From: Marinomonas polaris DSM 16579
GTDB taxonomy: Bacteria > Pseudomonadota > Gammaproteobacteria > Pseudomonadales > Marinomonadaceae
Direction of reading: 5' to 3'
DNA length: 64,000 nt
Assembly: GCF_900129155.1 (NCBI RefSeq)
Contig: NZ_FQVF01000008.1
Coordinates: 183,613-247,612 of the forward strand
Positions 57,994-64,000 of this stretch are shown in pieces. Under the pieces are notes generated by a model. That model ran no database searches and was not told the DNA's origin. It saw only the letters and a program-made list of their open reading frames with translations. Position numbers and translations under genes: made by a program. Position 1 is the stretch's first letter. Every line of letters starts with the position of its first letter.

Positions 57994-59661
57994 TTGGTCT
58001 TAGCTGTACTTGGCGCCTTGTGTGGGTTACTAAGCGGGCTTTTGATGGCGTTTTTTTATGCCGTCATTTACTTACCTACTCGATACTTTATTGATGCTGA
58101 TTTTGATTCTTTTGAATCCTTAGCTGTTGAATGGCGTGTCGGGCTTTCCTTTGTTGCCTGTCATGTTTTGGCTCTAGTTTTTACCTTATTGCCGAATCGA
58201 TTACATAAAGTAGGTGTTCCTTATGTAGTTGAACGTCTAAATTATCATCACGGTAATTTGCCTGTGTGGAACGCGGTGGTGCAGTTTTTTTCAGCTGCAA
58301 TAGGCTTAGCTGGTGGTCTTTCAATTGGTAAGGAAGGTCCTGCTGTGCATCTTGGTGCGACACTGGGCGGCTACTTGGCTGAAAAAGCAAAATTGCCTCA
58401 GTATGGCGTCGAAACCCTGTTGGCCTGTGGTGTTGCTGGGGCGATTTCGGCGGTATTTCAAACACCTTTAGCGGGTGTTTTGTTCGCCTTTGAAGTGATT
58501 TTTCTGGAATACCGACAGCGTTATGTTTTGCCTGTATTGCTCTCATCTGTCATTGCCACCTTAGTAAGTCATTACGTTATTGGGCCTTTAGATATATTTA
58601 GTATCGAAAGTATCTCTTCTGTACTGCTTTCAACTGACTTATTTATCGCTTGTTTTGTCTTAGTCGTTTTCATCGTATTGCTGTCTGCTTTGTTTCTTCA
58701 TACGCAAAAGAGTCTTTGGCGATTTAGTGGTATGTCTGTTTGGTGGCGTTTTTCCTTGGTAGCAGTAGCCACGTCTTTGGCGGCTATTTATTTGCCGGAA
58801 TCATTAGGCAGCGGTTACCTCTCTCTCTCTCGCTTGTTGTCTGGTGATTTGATTTTATATTCTCTGCTGTTATTGATTTTAGTTAAAACAGTCTTGACTG
58901 CTTTCACTATAGGCTTAGGAATTCCAGGTGGTATGATCGGGCCGACTTTTATCATTGGCGGTTTGGCTGGTGTTCAGGTTGCTTTGGTGTTTGATAATAG
59001 CGTAGCGGATGTTGCTTTATTCGCTTTATTGGGAATGGCGGCTATGATGGCGGCCTGTTTTCAGGCGCCATTAACTGCTTTGGTGGCTATTATAGAAATG
59101 ACCCATTCCTCTGAGGCTATTGTTCCTGCATTGTTTGTTATTGTGTTTGCTTGTTTGTTGATGCGAGTGTTTTTTCATCAGGAATCTGTATTTGTCGAAA
59201 GATTAAGTTTTATGGGGATGTCTTCGACTATTAGCCCTTTTCAGCGTTATTTGCGACACCATACGGTTAAACCGGTAGCCGAGGAGGTTTTGCTTCTTCC
59301 TAGAGTTATTCCAATTGAGCAGGTGAAGGATTTAGCGTCAAGTATGGTAGACTATGTTGTTTTCGAGATTGAAAATGAGTGGCGCTTGGCTCGCAGAATT
59401 GCTGTATTAGATGCGTTGAAAACCTTGGAGCAAGGTCCTCAATTATGGCTTGTTTCAGAGGGCGATAGAGTGAAAATGGATTTATCTTTGGCCTTAGAGT
59501 CAACTCTTGTTCCTGTGATTGATGAGCCTTCTTCATTAGAAGCTATGTTGGGTTGGTTTCAGAAAACAGGTATGCCAGAAGTGCTAGTGGCGGTGTCTGA
59601 TTCTTCTTTTAGTCTGGTTTCTCGCCATCGTCTCGATCAGTTTTTGTTAAAAAGTGATTAG
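57994..59661 (+). CDS. ClC-family chloride channel/antiporter
   Basis: Membrane protein with about ten to twelve helices. Counted from TTG at 57994 (555 aa), the gating Glu is E114 in GKEGPAVH, and the second conserved loop is GIPGGMIGPTFIIGG; the first GSGIP motif is degenerate. A cytosolic C-terminal region (about 420-550) replaces a clear CBS pair. Starting at 57994 places residue 1 inside a helix; the frame continues upstream to 57925 and adds LKRLNLRERWSSKAKSYDDL from a CTG at 57934 that has GAGG seven bases before it, so the real start may be there. Confidence 0.85.
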   Translation: MVLAVLGALCGLLSGLLMAFFYAVIYLPTRYFIDADFDSFESLAVEWRVGLSFVACHVLALVFTLLPNRLHKVGVPYVVERLNYHHGNLPVWNAVVQFFSAAIGLAGGLSIGKEGPAVHLGATLGGYLAEKAKLPQYGVETLLACGVAGAISAVFQTPLAGVLFAFEVIFLEYRQRYVLPVLLSSVIATLVSHYVIGPLDIFSIESISSVLLSTDLFIACFVLVVFIVLLSALFLHTQKSLWRFSGMSVWWRFSLVAVATSLAAIYLPESLGSGYLSLSRLLSGDLILYSLLLLILVKTVLTAFTIGLGIPGGMIGPTFIIGGLAGVQVALVFDNSVADVALFALLGMAAMMAACFQAPLTALVAIIEMTHSSEAIVPALFVIVFACLLMRVFFHQESVFVERLSFMGMSSTISPFQRYLRHHTVKPVAEEVLLLPRVIPIEQVKDLASSMVDYVVFEIENEWRLARRIAVLDALKTLEQGPQLWLVSEGDRVKMDLSLALESTLVPVIDEPSSLEAMLGWFQKTGMPEVLVAVSDSSFSLVSRHRLDQFLLKSD

Positions 59662-59667
59662 TTGCTA

Positions 59668-59690
59668 ACATTCCTTAGGAATGTCTTTTG
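59668..59690 (+). terminator. Probable terminator after the ClC gene
   Basis: Seven-bp stem ACATTCC (59668-59674) / GGAATGT (59678-59684), loop TTA, followed by CTTTT. Short T-run, moderate strength. Confidence 0.6.
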
Positions 59691-59786
59691 CTGCTAGTCC
59701 TTGATTAAAGTTTTATGGGTAGTAATGCTTCTTGTATGGAAGTTTGCTTGCTTTTGTAAATTATCAGTTATGGGATTTGAATAAAT

Positions 59787-61070
59787 ATGAGTCGTTCAGA
59801 AGATCTATACGCACGTGCCCAACACCGTATTCCTGGAGGTGTTAATTCTCCAGTACGAGCTTTCAATGGTGTGGGTGGTACGCCTATTTTTTTCCAACGC
59901 GGGGAAGGGGCTTATGTTTATGATGAAGATAAAAAGCGTTATATAGATTATGTTGGTTCTTGGGGGCCGATGATTTTAGGTCATTCGCACCCTGATGTGT
60001 TAGACGCAGTTAAAAAACAGCTTGATTTTGGTTTGAGCTTTGGTGCGCCAACAGAAGTTGAAATCACCATGGCTGAAAAAGTCTGTGAACTTGTCCCTTC
60101 TATGGATATGGTGCGCATGGTGAACTCGGGTACTGAAGCCACTATGAGTGCGATTCGTTTGGCTCGTGGTTATACCGGACGCGATAAAATCGTCAAGTTT
60201 GAAGGCTGTTACCATGGTCATTCGGACTCTTTACTTGTTAAAGCGGGCTCTGGTGCGTTAACTCTCGGTGTTCCTAATTCTCCTGGTGTGCCTGCAGATT
60301 TGGCAAAACATACTATTACACTGCAATACAACGATATTGAAGAAGTGACTCGTTGTTTTGCTGAAATCGGCGATCAAATCGCTTGTATCATTGTCGAACC
60401 TGTTGCTGGCAACATGAACTGCATTTTGCCAGTTGAAGGGTTCCTTGAAACCTTGCGCAAAGTTTGTGATGAATCTGGCGCTGTGTTGATTTTTGATGAA
60501 GTGATGACAGGGTTCCGCGTTGCCCTTGGGGGTGCGCAGGATCACTTTGGTATCGTTCCTGATCTGACAACGCTGGGTAAAGTTATTGGCGCCGGTATGC
60601 CTGTAGGTGCGTTTGGTGGTAAACGCGCCATCATGGAATGTATTTCACCGTTAGGCCCTGTTTACCAAGCAGGCACTTTGTCTGGTAATCCTGTTGCTAT
60701 GGTTGCAGGCTTGGCAGTTTTGAACAAAATTAGTGAAGAAGGCTTTCATCAGACTTTAGGTTCTAAAGCTGATCGTCTTGTGACGGGATTGAAAAAAGCG
60801 GCAGATGATGCTGGCGTACCATTTTGTGTGGTGAGTGTTGGTGGTATGTTTGGTTTCTTTTTCACTGAAGCTGAAGCGGTTAAGACATTTGCGGATGTGC
60901 AGAAGTGTGATTTGGGTAAATTTAAAGCATTCTTTCACTACATGTTGGAAGAGGGGGTGTATTTCGCTCCGGCTGCGTTTGAGGCTGGATTTATCTCTCA
61001 AGCTCATACAGAAGAAGATATCGATTACACAATAAAAGCAGCTAAGCGTTCTTTTGCTAAGCTTGTATAA
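59787..61070 (+). CDS. hemL: Glutamate-1-semialdehyde 2,1-aminomutase
   Basis: PLP enzyme forming 5-aminolevulinate for tetrapyrrole synthesis. Schiff-base lysine K265 in [17 protein letters not shown] (the same number as E. coli), [10 protein letters not shown] for the PLP pyridine, and [25 protein letters not shown] at the N-terminus. Length 427 aa (E. coli 426). Its product feeds heme used by MsrQ and siroheme pathways. Confidence 0.97.
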   Translation: MSRSEDLYARAQHRIPGGVNSPVRAFNGVGGTPIFFQRGEGAYVYDEDKKRYIDYVGSWGPMILGHSHPDVLDAVKKQLDFGLSFGAPTEVEITMAEKVCELVPSMDMVRMVNSGTEATMSAIRLARGYTGRDKIVKFEGCYHGHSDSLLVKAGSGALTLGVPNSPGVPADLAKHTITLQYNDIEEVTRCFAEIGDQIACIIVEPVAGNMNCILPVEGFLETLRKVCDESGAVLIFDEVMTGFRVALGGAQDHFGIVPDLTTLGKVIGAGMPVGAFGGKRAIMECISPLGPVYQAGTLSGNPVAMVAGLAVLNKISEEGFHQTLGSKADRLVTGLKKAADDAGVPFCVVSVGGMFGFFFTEAEAVKTFADVQKCDLGKFKAFFHYMLEEGVYFAPAAFEAGFISQAHTEEDIDYTIKAAKRSFAKLV

Positions 61071-61096
61071 AACTTGTAAGAAGGAAGGCTTGTAAC

Positions 61097-61867
61097 ATGT
61101 CCATTGATGATATTAAAAAATCACCGGTTGATGAAATCGAAGACGTTGATGTCGGTGATGAAAAAAAGCAGCCTCACAAGGGGGTGTATTTGTTACCCAA
61201 CTTGTTTACGACGGCAGCACTTTTTTCGGGGTTTTATTCCATCATTGCTGCGATGAATGAAAACTTTACTCATGCTGCTGTCGCGATATTTATTTCGATG
61301 ATATTTGATGGTCTAGATGGACGTGTTGCTCGTTTGACTCATACTCAAAGTGCATTTGGCGCTGAGTATGATTCCCTTGCTGATATGGTCTCTTTTGGTA
61401 TTGCGCCTGCGCTTGTTGTATTTACTTGGTCTTTAGCCCCACTTGGTAAAATCGGTTGGATTGCAGCATTTATCTATGCTGTTGGAGCGGCACTTCGTTT
61501 AGCCAGATTTAATACTATGCTTGGTGTTGAAGAGAAGCGTTATTTTACTGGGTTACCTAGTCCTGCAGCGGCGGCTCTTGTGGCTGGCGTTATCTGGGCT
61601 GCCAATGACAAAGGTGTTTCTGGGGAGAGCATGGCGACGCTGATGGCGTTACTGGTTCCTATCGCCGGTTTATTGATGGTTAGCAATGTAAAATATCGCA
61701 GTTTTAAAGATCTTAATTTGAAAGGTCGTGTTCCATTTGTTGTGCTTCTTATTGCAGTGTTGGTTTTGGTATTAGTCGCTCTAGAGCCTGCTTTGGTGCT
61801 GATGAGTGTTTTTTGCCTTTATGGTTTATGGGGTCCACTCGGAATTGTGTTTAAGCGATTTCGCTAG
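61097..61867 (+). CDS. pssA: CDP-diacylglycerol-serine O-phosphatidyltransferase
   Basis: Makes phosphatidylserine from CDP-DAG and serine. The CDP-alcohol phosphatidyltransferase signature is complete: D71, D74-G75-x2-A78-R79-x8-G88-x3-D92-x3-D96. The 256-aa protein has about six to eight membrane segments, i.e. the Bacillus-type (type II) membrane enzyme rather than the soluble E. coli PssA. An acidic N-terminal tail precedes the first helix. GGAAGG lies upstream. CdsA (7011) supplies its substrate. Confidence 0.94.
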   Translation: MSIDDIKKSPVDEIEDVDVGDEKKQPHKGVYLLPNLFTTAALFSGFYSIIAAMNENFTHAAVAIFISMIFDGLDGRVARLTHTQSAFGAEYDSLADMVSFGIAPALVVFTWSLAPLGKIGWIAAFIYAVGAALRLARFNTMLGVEEKRYFTGLPSPAAAALVAGVIWAANDKGVSGESMATLMALLVPIAGLLMVSNVKYRSFKDLNLKGRVPFVVLLIAVLVLVLVALEPALVLMSVFCLYGLWGPLGIVFKRFR

Positions 61868-61879
61868 AAAATGTGGCAT

Positions 61880-61897
61880 AAAAAAGCATTCTTTTTT
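61880..61897 (+). terminator. Weak terminator-like hairpin after pssA
   Basis: AAAAAAG (61880-61886) / CTTTTTT (61891-61897) with a four-base loop. The stem is nearly all A-T, so efficiency is doubtful. Confidence 0.35.
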
Positions 61898-61929
61898 AAT
61901 GTGGGTGTTTTTTGGAACTAGTGGTGTGA

Positions 61930-61961
61930 CCCCTTGTCAATAATTCTAATAATAGAAGGGG
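61930..61961 (+). promoter_or_regulatory. Inverted repeat that pairs with the msrP ribosome site
   Basis: CCCCTT (61930-61935) is complementary to AAGGGG (61956-61961), the Shine-Dalgarno of msrP, with a 20-nt loop. If both are in the transcript, the site could be sequestered. Confidence 0.3.
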
Positions 61962-61968
61962 ACATGCT

Positions 61969-62961
61969 ATGCTCATTTTGAATAAAAAAGCGTCTGATTG
62001 CTCTGAATCAGAAGTGACTGAAAAATCCGTTTACTTGAATCGTCGGCAATTCATGAAGGTGACAGGAGGGATTGCTCTTGGTGTCGGTGGTATTGGCAAT
62101 GTTACTGCTGCTCTTCAAGAGGGAAATCCTCTATCGCCATCTTCTGCTCTGAAACCCTCCTTTGGAAATATAGCTGAAACTTCGTTTGGCAAAGACGATA
62201 AAATTTCTCCTTACGATGTAGCTACTTCTTACAATAATTTTTATGAGTTTGGTTATGGTAAAAGTGACCCTAAAGATCGATCCTCTCAGTTTAAAACAAC
62301 GCCATGGACTATAACGGTAGAGGGTGAGGCTGGGAAAACGGGAATTTTTGACCTTGATGATATCATTAAAGAGTCAATGTTAGAGGAGCGTATCTATCGT
62401 CTTCGTTGTGTAGAAGCTTGGTCTATGGTGATTCCTTGGGTTGGAATTTCTCTTGCGACAGTTTTAAAACGGTTCGAACCAACATCAAAAGCAAAATACG
62501 TCTACTTCGAAACGCTGTATGACCCTAAGCAAATGTCAGGTCAACGTGGTGGCGGGCTGGATTGGCCATATCGAGAAGGGTTGCGTATTGATGAAGCGAT
62601 GAATCCTTTGGCATTTCTTGCTGTTGGTATGTACGGGAGTATATTGCCCAATCAAAATGGTGCGCCTGTGAGGCTAGTTCTGCCTTGGAAATACGGTTTT
62701 AAAAGTATTAAATCTATTGTGAAAATTCGCTTTGTTGAAACTATGCCAGAAACCACATGGAGTATGTTGGCTCCTAATGAATATGGTTTTTACGCTAATG
62801 TGAACCCTAATGTAGATCATCCTCGTTGGTCTCAAGGTCAAGAGCGTCGATTGCCGGGTGGTGTGCTCTTTCCAAATGTCATTCAAACTAAAATTTTTAA
62901 TGGCTATGAAGAAGAAGTTGCGAGTCTATACAGTGGTATGGATTTGAAAAGGAACTACTAG
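61969..62961 (+). CDS. msrP: Protein-methionine-sulfoxide reductase catalytic subunit MsrP (YedY)
   Basis: Periplasmic molybdopterin enzyme that repairs oxidised methionine in envelope proteins. A twin-arginine signal (N-R25-R26-Q-F-M-K, then a hydrophobic stretch) directs Tat export. The molybdenum ligand is C147 in RCVEAWSMVIPW; FYEFGYGKSDP near residue 91 is family-specific. Length 330 aa (E. coli 334). It precedes msrQ by one base, and the cofactor comes from the moaA-moaB-moeA products. Confidence 0.96.
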   Translation: MLILNKKASDCSESEVTEKSVYLNRRQFMKVTGGIALGVGGIGNVTAALQEGNPLSPSSALKPSFGNIAETSFGKDDKISPYDVATSYNNFYEFGYGKSDPKDRSSQFKTTPWTITVEGEAGKTGIFDLDDIIKESMLEERIYRLRCVEAWSMVIPWVGISLATVLKRFEPTSKAKYVYFETLYDPKQMSGQRGGGLDWPYREGLRIDEAMNPLAFLAVGMYGSILPNQNGAPVRLVLPWKYGFKSIKSIVKIRFVETMPETTWSMLAPNEYGFYANVNPNVDHPRWSQGQERRLPGGVLFPNVIQTKIFNGYEEEVASLYSGMDLKRNY

Positions 62962-62962
62962 C

Positions 62963-63568
62963 GTGACGACATTTTGGGATAGAAAAGAAAAGCCGTATAT
63001 CCTCTTCCTGTTTTGTTTGCCATTTATCTGGATGTTTGTCTCATTGTTGATGGGGCAGTATTTTCCAGATCCTGGCAAATTATTGATGAGATTAAGTGGT
63101 ATTTGGGCTTCCGTCTCTGTGGTTGCTGTCATGGCAATGACATTGATTAGTAAACTAAAGCCGTTGAAGTTTGTTAATAGATATCGTCGTTTTATCGGCT
63201 TGACGGCCTTCTTTTATGCATTACTTCACTTTGTTATTTATTTAGTTCTATTTGCGGGATTGAGTTGGACTTGGATAAGTTCTGATTTGGTTGAGAAGCC
63301 CTATATCTATGTTGGTACTTTGGCTCTGGTTATTTTGGCTATATTGGCGTTAACAAGCACAAAGGCAATGATGCGTAGGCTGGGGAAAAAGTGGAAATCT
63401 CTTCATCGCTTAATGTATCTTGCGGCTGTTGGTGTTGTTGCTCATTTATGGTGGCAGGTTAAAGATGATATTTCTCTGGCTGTTTATTTTTCCGTATTTT
63501 TAGTGCCCTTATTAATAGTGAAAATACCCACACTTCCGGTTTATAAGAAACTTTTTAAGAAAACTTAA
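62963..63568 (+). CDS. msrQ: Heme-binding membrane subunit MsrQ (YedZ)
   Basis: Inner-membrane heme b protein that feeds electrons to MsrP. The 201-aa product (E. coli 211) has six membrane helices with histidines in FFYALLHFVIYL, LHRLMYLA and GVVAHLWW that fit heme ligation. GTG start at 62963, with AAGGA nine bases upstream; it directly follows the msrP stop. rrn control sequences begin right after the stop. Confidence 0.93.
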   Translation: MTTFWDRKEKPYILFLFCLPFIWMFVSLLMGQYFPDPGKLLMRLSGIWASVSVVAVMAMTLISKLKPLKFVNRYRRFIGLTAFFYALLHFVIYLVLFAGLSWTWISSDLVEKPYIYVGTLALVILAILALTSTKAMMRRLGKKWKSLHRLMYLAAVGVVAHLWWQVKDDISLAVYFSVFLVPLLIVKIPTLPVYKKLFKKT

Positions 63569-63577
63569 AAAAAGAGC

Positions 63578-63605
63578 TTGCATAGAAAATTTGTGGATGT
63601 ATTAT
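63578..63605 (+). promoter_or_regulatory. rrn operon promoter
   Basis: TTGCAT (63578-63583), 16-bp spacer, TATTAT (63600-63605), followed by an ACGCACCC discriminator typical of rRNA promoters. The stretch upstream (63545-63575) is very A/T-rich and may serve as an UP element; it overlaps the 3' end of msrQ. Confidence 0.75.
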
Positions 63606-63905
63606 ACGCACCCACTGACACGGACAACGACGCAAACAAGAGTTTGCTACTTACTTAGGTAAGAGAGTTGAACGCAGAATCAGACGCTCTTTAAAATAGA
63701 TAATCAGATAATTTGTGTGGGCGCTCGCTGGAGGCTTCAGAAGATCATCGCAGACCGGTTTTACCGAGATGTAGTTGATCAAAAAAATTGAAGTCTTGCG
63801 AAACGTCTAACACGTCAATTCGCTTTATGTTGGCTTGTTGTTCTTCGGGATGATGAGTCGATTAAGTTATTGTTAGTGTAATAGATTTTGAGTAAGCAAA
63901 CTTTT
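63606..63905 (+). other. 16S rRNA leader (rrn 5' region) with boxA
   Basis: About 300 nt of transcribed leader. CGCTCTTTAAAA at 63685-63696 matches the boxA antitermination element (consensus about YGCTCTTTAACA), followed by GTGTGGGCGCTCG as in other gammaproteobacterial leaders. The rest should hold the RNase III processing stem that pairs with sequence after the 16S gene, outside the window. No protein gene is visible. Confidence 0.75.
63685..63696 (+). promoter_or_regulatory. boxA antitermination element
   Basis: CGCTCTTTAAAA closely matches the rrn boxA bound by NusB-S10. It is in the expected place in the leader, about 210 nt before mature 16S. Confidence 0.7.
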
Positions 63906-64000
63906 TAACTGAAGAGTTTGATCATGGCTCAGATTGAACGCTGGCGGCAGGCTTAACACATGCAAGTCGAGCGGTAACAGGGGAGCTTGCTCCTGCTGAC
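63906..64000 (+). rRNA. rrs: 16S ribosomal RNA, 5' end (partial)
   Basis: Begins with the universal 5' segment (GAAGAGTTTGATCATGGCTC, then AGATTGAACGCTGGCGGCAG) and continues with AACACATGCAAGTCGAGCGG, including the first variable stem. The mature 5' end is set about five bases before GAAGAG by analogy with E. coli. The gene runs off the right edge. Confidence 0.97.

Noticed and set aside
58181..58546. 121-codon antisense frame in the ClC gene
   Set aside because: Opposite a conserved membrane protein, low-complexity His/Gln/Pro-rich, no ribosome site.

Overview
The window looks like chromosomal core genome of a marine gammaproteobacterium, most likely Oceanospirillales close to Marinomonas. 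This is inferred from gene content and order, moderate AT-richness and protein similarity recalled from memory; no database search was possible. There is no sign of prophage, integrase, insertion sequence, CRISPR array or tRNA. The right edge enters a 16S rRNA gene.

Layout. Positions 1-2797 (minus strand) hold map followed by glnD, which is cut by the left edge. Positions 3129-23214 (plus strand) are the classic translation/envelope cluster rpsB-tsf-pyrH-frr-uppS-cdsA-dxr-rseP-bamA-skp-lpxD-fabZ-lpxA-lpxB-rnhB-dnaE-accA-tilS. It supplies ribosome parts, UMP, undecaprenyl-PP, CDP-DAG, isoprenoid precursors, outer-membrane assembly, lipid A and malonyl-CoA, and is punctuated by intrinsic terminators. 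Positions 23354-26481 encode an AaeXAB-type aromatic-acid efflux system. After a P-loop kinase and a small unknown protein comes a vanillate catabolic unit, vanR divergent from vanAB, with three copies of the VanR operator. Positions 30933-40898 run pyrG-eno-ftsB-ispD-ispF-truD-surE-pcm-DUF368-nlpD-rpoS.

From 40963 to 50306 gene direction alternates: a YtjB/Smp-like membrane protein with a cyclase-like domain, serB, a LysR regulator, a lone HepT-like HEPN protein, the molybdopterin genes moaA-moaB-moeA, tesB, queG and a small unknown gene. Positions 50745-63568 hold ilvI-ilvH, two Lrp-family regulators each next to a transporter, a LysE/RhtB exporter, luxS, a ClC channel, hemL, pssA and msrP-msrQ, followed by an rrn promoter and leader. 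The moa/moe genes make the molybdopterin that MsrP needs.

I found no convincing undescribed multi-gene system. The points most worth checking are the HepT-like protein without its MntA partner, the cyclase-like domain on the YtjB-type protein, the triple VanR operator, a perfect 19-bp inverted repeat before pyrG, and two genes (nlpD and clc) whose conserved N-termini lie upstream of any ordinary start codon.
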